This document shows, in pieces, positions 40,666 through 51,720 of a stretch of 64,000 nt of DNA. The notes beneath the pieces are model-generated. The model was not told the DNA's origin. It saw only the letters and a list, made by a program, of their open reading frames with translations, and made no database searches. Positions within the stretch are counted from its first letter, which is position 1; each line of letters starts with the position of its first letter. A program made the translations under genes and the position numbers. This DNA comes from Meconema thalassinum (Eukaryota > Arthropoda > Insecta > Orthoptera > Tettigoniidae), in NCBI GenBank assembly GCA_946902985.2, contig OX336399.1:156426411-156490410 (forward strand). Direction: 5' to 3'.

Positions 40666-41581
40666 GTATAGGGAGTTTTGAGGCGAACGCTAGCTTGCCT
40701 TGTAGTAGTACCTGCTGATAACGTTAAAAACGCTGGCAGTCATCGCGAACGACGATGTAGTTGAGTTGTACTTCAATAGAAGGCAGAAAAATCGAAAAAT
40801 TGGTGAGTATTCTTGTTAATGTTGTATATTTAATTAATATTTGAATATACATCAATAGTAAATACATATTGCAGTTCTTAGAAAAGAATACAATCGGTTT
40901 CGCACAATATTATTCGAAGAAATTGAATTATTTTGAATCACACATCGTTTTTAGTCGATACACTGCGATAGAAAATGATATCACATACTATCGATATAAT
41001 TCGAAAGAAGAGCTGGTTGTTCCAACACTTCCCGTGATATTTCTTAATTCGATTGATAGGAAGTACCGCACTGACAAATAATACTGGTGAGTGATAAGTG
41101 CAGCTGTAATTTTGTCTTACAATTAATTTTTAATATTGTAGTATAGTAGCCTACTCTTTCTATTTGTACATATCTGTGGGGTAGGCCTATGTCATGCTAT
41201 GTGCTTTGTGGAGACATGGGCTAATAACCTTGAAACATCCACAACTATTCTGATAGAGCCAATGTTTTCTTCACTACCTGATATCACAGGGGGAAGAAAT
41301 CGCCTATTATTTGACCAATTACTAAAATTTGACCATTATAAGGCGGGGGGAAAAGAGAAAAGAAGGAATATGAAGTAGAGGTGTGGGGTTAGAATAGTGG
41401 AAAGGGAGGGGTAGGCACTGGCCAGAGGGGAGAGGGGCCAGTAGGCCAGGTCGGGGACGGATCACGCTCGAAAGTGCATCGTTGCGCCATCTCATATTGT
41501 CAGTTGGAACTACTTGCGCCGAGCAATAGGTTGGCATCAATATTTTGCATTAAGATGAAGCTCTACCCATACATCCTCCTT
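40666..41581. other. Unassigned region with splice-like signals
   Basis: GGTGAGTATTC (40801) and TATTGCAG (40866-40873) bound a 72-bp AT-rich, intron-sized gap. The following open frame (to TAA at 41081) reads FLEKNTIGFAQYYSKKLNYF, then YTAIENDITYYRYNSKEELV, and another GGTGAG follows. I cannot assign a family, and the upstream side has stops in all plausible phases. Purine/GC-rich low-complexity DNA lies at 41340-41460. Confidence 0.25.
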
Positions 41582-42331
41582 GGCCATGTTTTAGATTTAT
41601 GGCATGTAAAAGAACCCTGTTCGCCATCTCTTGATGAATACAGTACTTTTGCAGTTGGCACAGGCTAGAGTAAAAGGTGGCTTTTCACCGATGTCTCAGT
41701 CTCACTCATGGCTGTGATTATATGGAAGCTACTGAGGTATGGGTGGTGCTTAGTAATGGCATTCGGGGCACAGTCAGTGCCTGTGAATGCTGTGAAAGGT
41801 TCAACTCATAGGGTTAGGACTACTGTTCTGACTCAGTGAGGAAAGCAATGGCAAACTACCTCACTCCTCTTCTTGCCTAGAACGCCTCAAAATAGCGCTG
41901 CCTTGGGTTTTTGTGGGTATCTACTCACATAACGTAACGGCGGTACTTTTTGAGGATCCAACCAGCCTTCGGGCTGACTACCTAACACACAAAGACCCTT
42001 CCACTAACTAAACATGTGTGAAGCAAAATTTGTAGGTTAGGTTTGATTAATGCTCTTAAGTTCCAACGTTCGTCGCCAGGTGCTGGTTACGATGGCAACT
42101 AGTAGTAGCCAAGTACACAGCTAGGCGTCGTGGATTGTAGCATTTGGTAGCGAAAATAGGAACCACTTGAAAATATCGTCCCCAGTCCTTACTTGAATTA
42201 AAAATAGATAACACACACTAGTTCAGTCATCACAATTAACACCGGTTATCAGGCAGATTCTACACACATGAAAAGTACACGGGGCTACAAGACCACGTTG
42301 TCGCAAACCTGAACTGAGGAACCAACCAAAC
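41582..42331 (+). mobile_element. SINE-B, 5'-truncated copy containing an R3 insertion
   Basis: Begins in the GATTTATGGCATGTAAAAG block, is broken by R3 (41613-41990) and continues ACCCTTCCACTAACTAAAC to the AACCAACCAAAC tail. Short-tail subfamily (ACACCGGTTATCAGGC). Confidence 0.8.
41613..41990 (+). mobile_element. R3 retroposon, complete copy in SINE-B
   Basis: ACCCTGTTCGCCATCTCTTG…GCTGACTACCTAACACAC, flanked by AAAGA (41608-41612, 41991-41995). Removing it rejoins the SINE-B sequence exactly. Confidence 0.82.
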
Positions 42332-42636
42332 TATCTCTTCTCTTCATTAGCGGTCGCCAGAAGTATCTCTCCTCTCCCACTCGTCATATGTCTTCAAAAA
42401 TGACTTTCTAATAACTAAATCTATATTTGATGTCAAAAGATTTCTGTTCTGTAAAAATTCTTTCCTTTCCCTGGGCCAACCTACATTTCATATCCTCTTT
42501 GTTTCGTCCATCGCTGGTTATACTACTTTCAAAGTAGCAAAAGCCTCCTACTTCATTTACACCCGGCAATTTGACGTCGACAGGCGGTTTATGATTTCTT
42601 TCGGCTGCATTACATCATTATTTTTATTTTAAATTT
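42332..42636 (-). pseudogene. RTE-like LINE fragment, part 1
   Basis: The minus strand gives PKEIINRLSTSNCRV, EAFATLKVV, PAMDETK and RKEFLQNRNL-like segments, then RRVGEERYFWRPLMKRR-like sequence. It is the same LINE as the FADD fragments at 44059-44198 and 45579-45735; H2 elements sit between the pieces. Confidence 0.7.
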
Positions 42637-44058
42637 TTAGCCTACTTTTCACATTTTGCAAAAATGAGGAAAAAGTAGTCTTATGAGATCGGGCAAATGT
42701 GTGTCTGCCTGTCTGTCTGTCTGCCTGTCTGTCTGTCCTTCTGTCTGTCTGTCTGTCTGTCTGGCTGTGTGTGTGTCCCCCCCTATCAACTCCTAAACGG
42801 CTGCAGCAATCAAAACCAAATTCAGTATGAGTAAAGATGTGCACCGGAATAGCTCACGTCCATATTTGAAAATGATGTTAGTGCTACCAACTGCTGAAAA
42901 AACGCACTAGAAATTTGAGCTCCATGTTGGATATCCTGCAAGGTATGCATAGGAGCTGTTCCAAAATTGGCACACATGTAGATAATACTATTTCAGTTTA
43001 ATTTCCAGGAGGCCAACCATGACAGTGTTGCCAAAATAATTTTAAGCCTTCTGATAGGTCCAATGTTTAAATGCATATAACTTCTACACTATCAACTGGA
43101 TTTCAACCAAATTTTGTATGTAATATCTGTACATAAACAGATATGACTGAGCGTATTCTTAGGAGCCACCAGGGCTGCCAACTGTTAATAATTGCTCTCT
43201 CTATTTTTTTATCCAAATACCAATATATCAGAATGTGTGCAAGCCGACAGCTTTAAACTATGCACACGTATAGTACCTGACATGTTTGATTAATTTTGGA
43301 GAAACTTATATACGTCAGTTCTACCAACATGATTCTAAGCCTGCTGAGAGGGCCAATTTTTAAATACATGTAACTTCTATACTATCAGTAGGACTTCATC
43401 AAAATTTCGCATGTGCTATGTGTAACATATCAGATATGACTATACGTATTCTTCAGTGCAATCAGGGCTGCCAACTGTTAATAAATGCTGTCTATATTTT
43501 TTACCCTAATATCAATATATCAGAAAGTATGCAAGCCAACAGCTCTAAACTTTGCACACATATAGCACCTGACATTCTAGATTAATTTGGAGTAATTAAT
43601 ATAAGGCAGTGCTGACAACATGATTCTATGCCTGCTGATATGTCCAATTTTAAAATACATGTAACTTCTATACTAACAAATGGATTTCATCCAAAATTGG
43701 CACAACAAGATATCATAATATTTCAGATTATTTCTGACCAGCACACGCATGGTATTGTTGGCAACATGCTTTTACGCGTGCTGATAGATCCAGTGTCTAA
43801 CTGCATGTAACGTCCATTGGACTTCAACCAAATTTTGTATTCTGTACTTTAAGAGATGGAACTAAGAATATATTCAGTCACCAGGGCTGCCAACTGTAGT
43901 GCTCTATTAGGCTACATTATACCAGGTATATTTTGAACTAATTAGATATTTCGATATTACCAACTTAATTTCGTCATTATTCTAGATAGGTTCATATTCT
44001 GTAGAATAATCATTGGCATGAAAAGTAGGCTGTATAGTTCTTAACGGAACTTCTTGTT
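42637..44058 (+). mobile_element. H2 element, copy 1 (Helentron-like)
   Basis: The 5' end TTTTTAGCCTACTTTTCAC, then AAAAAGTAGTCTTATGAGATC and a GTCT microsatellite (42709-42765). The 3' end GAAAAGTAGGCTGTATAG is followed by hairpin AGTTCTTAACGGAACTTCTTGTT. Same design as H1 with a different sequence: CCTACTTTT replaces CCTATTTTC. Body made of degenerate repeats (ACTTCTATACTATCA, CAGGGCTGCCAACTGTTAAT). Non-coding. Confidence 0.66.
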
Positions 44059-44198
44059 ATTGAATTTCATCATGAATTCTTTCTTCAAGACGGAGTCCAT
44101 ACCATATAAAAACTAATTCAAATCCTCTGGTGAATCCGGAAAGATGACGATGTCATCAGCAAATATTAGAACAATTGATCAGTTTTGGCCTCACATTT
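44059..44198 (-). pseudogene. RTE-like LINE RT fragment (duplicate copy S1)
   Basis: On the minus strand: ADDIVIFPDSPEDLN-type RT catalytic block, then EFLYGMDSVLKKEFMMKFN. It is duplicated, with three differences in ~130 bp, at 45579-45735. Confidence 0.75.
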
Positions 44199-45578
44199 TT
44201 AGCCTACTTTTCACATTTCGCAAAAATGAGGAAAAAGTAGACTTATGAGATCGATCCGGGAAAATGTGTGTCTGTCTGTCTGTCTGGCTGTGTGTGTGTC
44301 CCCCCCCCCTATCAACTCCTAAACGGCTGCAGAAATCAAAACCAAATTTAGTATGAGTAAAGATGTGCACCGGAATATCTCACGTCCATATTTGAAAATG
44401 ATGTCAGTGCTACCAACTGCTGAAAAAACGCACTAGAAATTTGAGCTCAATGTTGGATATCTTGCAAGGTAGGCATGGGAGCTATTCCAATATTTGCACA
44501 CATGTAGATAATGTTATTTCCGTTTAATTTCCAGGAGGCCAACCATGACAGTGTTGCCAAAATAATTTTAAGCCTTCTGATAGTTCCAATGTTTAAATGC
44601 ATATAACTTCTACACTATCAACTGGATTTCAACCAAATTTTGTATGTAATATCTGTACATAAACAGATATGACTGAGCGTATTCTTAGGAGCCACCAGGG
44701 CTGCCAACTGTTAATAATTGCTCTCTATATTTTTTATTCAAATACCAATATAACAGAAAGTATGCAAGCCAACAGCTTTAAACTATGCACACGTATATTC
44801 TGACATTTTAGATTAATTTGGAGTAACTTATATACGTCAGTTCTACCAACATGATTATAAGCCTGCTGATAAAACCAATTTTTAAATTTATCTAACTTCT
44901 ATACTATCAGTTGGATTTCAACCAAATTTCGTAAGTGGTATGTGTACCATAACAGATATGACTATAAGTATTGTTAAGAGCAATCAGGGCTGCCAACTGT
45001 TAATAAATGCTGTCTATATTTTTACCATAATCTCAATATATCAGAAAGTATGCAAGCCTACAGCTCTATACTTTGCACACGTATAGCACCTGACATTCTA
45101 GATTAATTTGGAGTAATTAATATAAGGCAGTGCTGCCAACATGATTCTATGACTGCTGATATGTCCAATTTTAAAATACATGTAACTTCTATACTAACAA
45201 ATGGATTTCATCCAAAATTGGCACAACAAGATATCATAATATTTTAGATTATTTCTGACCAGCACACGCATGGTATTGTTGGCAACATGCTTTTACGCGT
45301 GCTGATAGATCCAGTGTCTAACTGCATGTAACGTCCATTGGACTTCAACCAAATTTTGTATTCTCTACCTTAAGAGATGGAACTAAGAATATATTCAGTC
45401 ACCAGGGCTGCCAACTGTAGTGCTCCATGAGGCTACATTATACCAGGTATATTTTGAACTAATTTGATATTTCGATATTACCAACTTAATTTTGTCATTA
45501 TTCTAGATAGGTTCATATACTGTAGAATAATCATTGGCATGAAAAGTAGGCTGTATAGTTCTTCACGGAAGTTCTTGT
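44199..45578 (+). mobile_element. H2 element, copy 2
   Basis: Same termini and internal order as 42637-44058, a few percent diverged. Shorter GTCT tract (44268-44290) and an expanded C9 run. Together with S1 it forms a tandem duplication. Confidence 0.66.
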
Positions 45579-45735
45579 TTTTATTTTACATTTTTATTGA
45601 ATTTCATCATGAATTCTTTCTTCAAGACGGAGTCCATACCATATAAAAACTCATTCAAATCCTCTGGTGAATCGGGAAAGATGACGATGTCATCAGCAAA
45701 TATTAGAACAATCGATCAGTTTTGGCCTCACATTT
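45579..45735 (-). pseudogene. RTE-like LINE RT fragment (copy S2)
   Basis: Minus-strand FADDIVIFPDSPEDLN block continuing into EFLYGMDSVLKKEFMMKFN, preceded by a T-rich TTTATTTTACATTTTT that is absent from S1. Upstream RT sequence is not recognisable beyond 45735. Confidence 0.75.
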
Positions 45736-46034
45736 TTATAGATGCTAATGTGCTGCTATTAGCACCCTCTATGTTTGGACTACTCGGTATTAGAGAGTTC
45801 ATAACTCGGCGCTGGTGGCAGTCAATCGTCACACAACCATGGCATTCATAATACGATACAAGGCAATATAGGCAATCAATAAAAGTCATTTTATTAAAGA
45901 GGACAAATATCATTACACCACCAAACAAGAGCAAGGAAATCCCCAACTCATTAACATAAAGAGGTGTGTGTGTTGGCTTGGAAATGTATATAATCGTTGT
46001 ACAAGATTTATGTCGGATACAGTTATAATATTCA
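45736..46034. other. Unassigned DNA
   Basis: No element or gene recognised between the RTE and LINE fragments. Confidence 0.3.
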
Positions 46035-47270
46035 TTCAGAGAGTGAAACGAAGAATGGGAAGCAAGGAGACTAACGCCTTACTCTTTGCAGACGACATAG
46101 TAATATGGGAAGAACATGAAATAGAAGTGCAAGAACATTAAATCGCGAGAAAGAACTATTTAAAGTTTTTAAATTCGCTTGGCCGCCATGTTCGTTTTGT
46201 AATTAACCGGTTTTTGAAAGTCTTATAGGTGAACTTCCAGTAGTTCCCTTTATCTCCGTACAAAATTTCAGGGTGATACCGCTAATAGTTTGAGAGATAT
46301 AGAATGCCAGTGAAATATTTCGCACATCCGCCATCTTGTGGATATGTAAACAATTGAACAAAGTTAGATGTCGGTGCATTACAATGTGTATAAACATATT
46401 ATACTGTACAAAGTTTTATTGCGTTTGGTTGGTTAAATCGCGAGGAACGTCTATTTAAAAGTCGCAACTTCGAGTGGCCGCCATGTTGGTTTTGTAGTTA
46501 CCAGTTTTTCAAAAGTTACATAGGTGAACTTTAGAATCAAGAGATAGAGAAATAAGGAATGAAAATAAGTGCGGAGAAGAGTATAATAATAATAATAATA
46601 TCGTATGGCCTCGGGATGACAAGAAACAAGTGAGAAGGAAGACCGAATATTGAAGTCAATGGAAATCCATTGGAAATGGTAAAAAGCTATAAGTATTTGG
46701 CGAGCATACTCACAGTAGATTGTACAATAAATGAAGAAATTGGATAGAGAATCCAACAAGCTAATGGATTTTACCAGTGTGTGAGAGGTTTAGTATGGAA
46801 CCAGGAAGAACCATAGAAATGCAAGAAAGTTCTATTCTCAATGTATTACAGCCGAATCCAAGCAGCCGAGATGAAGTTCCTTAGAGGAATAATTGGGAAG
46901 ACACCGAGGGATAAAATCATAAGTGTGGACATTAGGAGGAGTACTGGGTTCCAAAACTGCAAGACAAGATGGAAACCAGTAAGCTGAAGTGGTACGGACA
47001 TATGATGAGAATGGAAGAATATAGAGTACCAAAAAGAATATTTATGGAGAAAATACCAGGAAGAAGACCAGGAGGAGGCCCAGAAAGAGGTGGATAGATA
47101 CGGTGAAGGAAAGCATAGAGAAAAGAGTAAAATAAAAAGAGTATTGAAAGAAGGAAATGAATGGTGGAGGGATAGACAACTGTGGAGATCCTCGATTCGC
47201 AATCCGACCCAGGGAACTGGAAACGGGAAATGAAGGAGGAGAAGAAGAAAGAACAGTTATAATATTAACA
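46035..47270 (+). pseudogene. Non-LTR retrotransposon RT-to-C-terminus, interrupted
   Basis: FIQRVKRRMGSKETNALLFA-DDIVIWEEHEIEVQ is the RT catalytic motif. After the H1 fragment it continues SIIMTRNKTRR-like, VNGNPLEMVKSYKYLASILT, then MKFLRGIIGKTPRDKI-like and KWYGHMMRMEEYRVPKRIF, ending in a purine-rich GGAGGAGAAGAAG tail. It belongs to the same family as 57640-58490. Many stops. A 27-bp scrap of a SINE-D tail (ATAATATCGTATGGCCTCGG, about 46590-46615) is embedded in it. Confidence 0.75.
46141..46530 (-). mobile_element. H1 fragment inside a LINE
   Basis: Internal H1 sequence (GGCCGCCATGTTCGTTTTG, then CACATCCGCCATCTTGTGG, minus orientation) without either terminus. The LINE frame resumes on the right. 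Confidence 0.75.
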
Positions 47271-47682
47271 TTGTCTTGATTCCTTCAGCCGTATGTTTCC
47301 CCTAAAACTAGTATGTTGTTGATTCTCTTAGGTGCTTTGTGACATCGTGATCATGTGGCCCCGTGTGTGTAGAACTTGTCTGGTATCTTGTGTTACAGCG
47401 ATATTTGTCTAATAATAATAAAATGTTATTGGTTTACATCCCTTTTAGCTGCTGATGAGGACCAGATGACCTCGTAGTTCAACCCCTTAAAACCTCAATA
47501 ACTAACTGGCTGATGCTTAGAGACGCCGGGTTTGCCGGAATTTCGCCCCGAAGGAGATCTTCAACGTGCCAGTAAGTCTACTCCCTCGCATTTGCGCAAC
47601 CTCAAACTGACAGCTTTCACCGGCCATCTTTTGTAAAACAGAGTATAGTGTGTGTATTTGTAATTGAGGTATGATTTGGGTG
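47271..47682. other. Retroposon scraps
   Basis: Contains the GATGACCTCGTAGTTC…CCTTAAAACC tail (about 47463-47505) and a GAAGGAGATCTTCAACGTGC, CAGTAAGTC segment typical of another insect SINE body. The remainder is unassigned. Confidence 0.4.
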
Positions 47683-47945
47683 GGAAGCGGCCGTGGCTTT
47701 AAGATAGGTACCATCCCGGCATTTGCCTGGAATAGAAGGGGTGAAACCACAATAAACCACAATAAACCACTTCCAGGATGGCTGAGGTAAGAATCAAACC
47801 CGCCTCATTACAGTTTTGTCTCATGAGGCTGAGTATAGCCCGTTCCAGCCCTCCAACCACAATTAAATTTCTTGGCAGAGCCGGGAATCAAATCCAAACC
47901 TCCGCGGTGACAGCCAAGAATGCCAACCACTATGCAACGAGGTGG
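47683..47945 (-). mobile_element. SINE-C, partial copy
   Basis: The minus-strand body has GGCAAATGCCGGGATGGTAC, preserving the uninterrupted equivalent of the LTR insertion site (GGTACCATCCCGG at 47707). The degraded head runs to 47945. No tail. Confidence 0.75.
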
Positions 47946-47984
47946 ACAAACTAGTAGGCTATGCATTCAAATTACATTGCCTCC

Positions 47985-48478
47985 CTTTCCTTTCATGAAA
48001 AACAATCGTTTTACCCTTCAGGGTTGGCTTTTCCCACGCACTAAGCGAGGGATGCCACCTTTACCATCACTAGGGGCAGCGTCCTGGCGTTTGAGACTCT
48101 GAGAATGGGGATACAACTGGGGAGTGTGACTAGCCCTTCACTCTGGTGGCCTCACCTGCAAAGCGAACAGGAGCCTTATGAGGGGTATAGGAAAAGTGTG
48201 AGGAACAGACCAGGAAGAGGGAAGGAGGCAGCCGTGGCCTTACGTTAGGTAGCATCTCGGCATTTGCCCGAAGACGAAGTGGTAAACCACGGAAGACCAC
48301 TTCGTGGATGGCTGAGGTGGGAATCGAACCCCCGCTACTCATTTGGACCTCTCAAGAATGAGTAGACCCCGTTCCAGTCCTCATACGACTTTTCAAATTT
48401 CGTAGCAGAGCCGGGAATCGAACCTGGGACCTCTGGGGTGGCAACTAAGCACGCTGAGCACTACACCACGGAGGTGAC
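47985..48478 (-). mobile_element. SINE-C, near-complete copy
   Basis: Head GTCACCTCCGTGGTGTAGTG (48478 downward). B-boxes GGTTCGATTCCCGGC (48411-48425) and GGGTTCGATTCCCACC (about 48317-48332). Central body CGGGCAAATGCCGAGATGCT, CACGGCTGCCTCCTTCC; tail to GGAAAGGGAGGCAATG. Confidence 0.82.
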
Positions 48479-48491
48479 AACGAAATGTATA

Positions 48492-49232
48492 TAGGGTGTC
48501 ATTTATGTACTTGAGTACCCTTAAGGGGCGTGTAGGGGATGGGTATAGGATCAATTTGAGATAGGGAACCTGGGGTCGGAATGGCCTCCTAACCCCAGAA
48601 AACAGGTTTGTTTCAGGCCCTCCACCCCTGTAAGGTAGGGAAGCGCGCCATATGTTCCTCTGAGGTCAGGCACTCTTTCGCTGTCAACGGTCTTGGCGCG
48701 ACCACAGCTCAGCGCTGCGTTAGCCGAGAGCTGCATTCCTCTTGGCTATTGAGAGTTCCGTCGACTTTAACTATTACAGAAACAACGTAACTCGTTGATA
48801 CTAATAATCAAAAGGCAATTAATTTACAGAATCAACGATAGTTTAAAAAAAAAATCACCACAGAGTAAACACGCACTGTGACTACGCCCCTTACTTCCCC
48901 TCTAAAAAATAAAGAAAAAGAAAAAATTGAAGGCATGGCCCCCCCAGGAACAACGACCCCGGGACCACCGTGGCACCGCACCTCGCCACTATCCTCTCGG
49001 CTAACGCAGCGTTGAGCGGTGGTCTCGCCAGGACCGTCGACAGCGAAAGAGTGCCTGACCTCAGAGTAACACATGGCGGGCTTGCCTACTTTACAGGGGC
49101 GGAGGGCCTGAAACAAACCTGTTATATGGGGTTAGGAGGCCGTTACGACACCAGTTTTCCTACCTCAAATTGATCCTATACCCATCCCCTACACGCCCCT
49201 TAAGGGTACTCAAGTACATAAATGACACCCTG
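48492..49232. mobile_element. Long-TIR MITE, 741 bp
   Basis: Arms of about 255 bp (48492-48745, 48975-49232) begin AGGGTGTCATTTATGTACTT and are inverted copies; TA flanks (48490-48491, 49233-49234). The ~230-bp centre is non-coding. Open frames on both strands within the arms mirror each other and are not genes. Confidence 0.85.
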
Positions 49233-49234
49233 TA

Positions 49235-49520
49235 TGTAACAGAAAACAACACGAAACTTTTCACATGAAGGAAGGACAAGAAAGCAAGAACAGCTAGCTT
49301 CAATTGCATTCCTTCGATGGGTTTAACGATGTAAGAAAAATACATAAATAAATATAACAATAACAACAAAAATAATAACAAAACTGAGACAGTGATCCGT
49401 TCGGTCGCAACTGAATGTTTGTGTCTGACAAAGAAGGAATGAAGAGTTTAGTGCTTTTCAGTCGGTCAACACGAATGTACCCAAAAGAGCTGGGTTATGC
49501 CCTAATCCTGAAAAAAATTA
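49235..49520. other. Unassigned DNA
   Basis: No recognisable feature. Confidence 0.3.
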
Positions 49521-49912
49521 TAAGGTGCGTTCAAAAAGTAACGAGCCGGAGGCTGTAATGAGCAACCCGGTGACGACATCGGCTTATCGTGGCGTGTGTA
49601 ACGAGGTGTGGTTCCGACTAGAGCGTGGAAGGCCACAGCCCGTCGCTAGAGGGCACGCGTGCACGTCAATTAACGATACAAAGCGAGCAGCAGCATTGCA
49701 TCAATCGTCCAACGCTGCCAGGCGCTTTGCAAACAGTGACATGGAGGCGTAAATTGAAGAGCAAAGAGGTGTTGTTCGGTTTCTGACAGCAAAAGGAGTA
49801 GGGGGAACGGACAAGTGTACGGCGAACACTGCCTTTCCCTTGCTAGGGTCAAGGCGTGGCACAAGCGCTTCAGGGAAGAACGGGTCGTTAGCCGATGATG
49901 GCCGGTCTAAGT
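49521..49912 (+). pseudogene. Mariner 5' fragment
   Basis: Starts TAAGGTGCGTTCAAAAAGTA, the TIR of the element at 60238-61051. It runs through ~190 bp of terminal sequence into a broken transposase N-terminus (EEQRGVVRFLTAKGVGGTD, then SLARVKAWHKRF-like, shifted). The catalytic domain and right end are absent. Confidence 0.72.
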
Positions 49913-49925
49913 GCGGTATATATGA

Positions 49926-51720
49926 CTAGCGGGCCCGTGCGAGAAATCTCGCATGTTCATAAGTCATACTTTCCCCAATAGGTTTATAATGACAGACTTA
50001 AGGAGAAAGGTTGTTATGTTATTATTTCAACCAAATGATTATAGAACACCGTTTTCATTTCAGTTAGAATTCCAAGCTGTACGTTCTCTAACTTAAGGCA
50101 ATTACTGAAAATTCTATCATCATAACACTCACCAGTTATTCGATATTTATGAAAGCATCTTGGTCATGATTTCATGTTTTATCTTGTTGGCTGAGAAGCC
50201 TCCTTCTCCCTTATCAGGACCGCCCTCGTTGGAAAACTTCTTCACGCCGCGCTTACAGTGAGGCTTCCCTGTTCTTAAGTGTAACGGTCAGCGCTAAACT
50301 CCTTTGCACGTTACCTACAGTGGTGCTTTCCTTGTCCTGCGCGTAGCGCTCAACGCCAAACTCCTTTGCTCGTTACCTACAGGGGTGATTTCGCTTTCCG
50401 GAGTGGAGCGTCAGCATGAGAGCGTGCTGTGGCTGGTTTCTTTCTTTGATATTTATGAAATTAAAATGCAATTCATCACTGTTGATTCCATTTCTGTGCT
50501 GAGTCCATTGATTGAGAGCTTAGCCGTAACACTCACCGTTATTCGACACATTTCAGTCAGAATTGCAAGTTGTAGGTTCCCTAACTTAAGAAGGCAATCA
50601 CTGAAAATTGGATCATCATAACACTCATCGGTTATTCGATATTTATGAAATTATACGATCTGAGTACCCAATCCATTGATTTAGTAATTCTGAAAACCAT
50701 GGGAAATGATAGAAGAAAAACCTGTAAAGGAATTAATGTTTAATAGTTCTAAGGTTTTAGACGCCGTAACACACGCCTGTTATACGATTTAGAGTACTCA
50801 ATCCAATGATTCACTGTTTCTGAAAACCATGCGAAATGATCGATATTGATGAAATTAGAATGCAGAAGAATAACCTGTAAAATAAATTAACGTTTAATAG
50901 TTTTAAGGATTTAGACGACAACTCTAGCATGATTCAGCAACAGTATTTGCAAAAAGCACACTTCGTACAAAAATCTATATTTATGGTATTAGAATGCAGA
51001 AGAAAAACCTGTACCCAATCCATTGATTTACTGATTCTGAAAATCAGATAGAAGAAAAACTGTTAGAGAATTAACGTTCAATGTTTTAAGGTTTTAGACG
51101 ACAACTCAGAATTGCAGCATGTTAGAGGAACAGTATTTGCAAAAAGCACAATTCTTACAAAAATCGATATTTATGGAATTAGAATGCAGAAAAAAATCCT
51201 GTATCGCGGCATATTAACAAACCTGGAATATAATAAATCCTCTGTTTAGACGGATGAGCTTAAATCATGTTTGTGCTGAGTCCATTGATTGAAAGCTTAG
51301 CACTAACACTCGCCGGTTATACGATTTGAGTACCCAATCCATTGATTTAGCCTACTGATTCTGAAAACGTACGCATTCCTTTAATTACTGTTTCTTAAAT
51401 CGATGCAAAATGATAAAGAAAAGACTTCAGAATGTTAAAATGACATATAAAAGGCGTCACTGAGGCCAAAATGTGAAGTGGACACCAGTTATGGAGCGGA
51501 TCTTCCTGCAGCAACAGTAACTGCAAATCGCACACTTCGTACAGTTTTTTAAAAGTCTTTTTTTAAAGAAATTATGGATATTTATGAAATTAGAGTGCAA
51601 TGAGTCACTAGCAATGTATATTCTCTTTCATTTGAGTGCTCATTTTTCACGATCGGTCTCTTGTGCGCGCCGCAGAAGGGATGCATACTACTGAAATTAT
51701 ATATATGCTGTTAGTTGAAA
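49926..51720 (-). mobile_element. Non-autonomous Helitron, minus strand (5' limit uncertain)
   Basis: On the minus strand the 3' end reads GCGAGATTTCTCGC (perfect 6-bp-stem hairpin, 49939-49952), then ACGGGCCCGCTAG at 49926, followed by T. The interior repeats CCCAATCCATTGATTTA…TTCTGAAAA near 50670, 50800, 51005 and 51330, and a ~75-bp duplication at 50240-50385. No Rep/helicase. The other end was not identified; 51720 is a guess from where the internal repeats stop. Confidence 0.6.

Noticed and set aside
42637..45578. H2 pair as LTRs of a retrotransposon
   Set aside because: The DNA between them is a duplicate of the flanking LINE, not an interior, and a solo H2 without LTR hallmarks lies at 52881-54000.
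48551..49173. Small proteins starting MFQALHPCKVGKRAI / MQLSANAALSCGR
   Set aside because: They are mirror frames in the two inverted arms of the long-TIR MITE.
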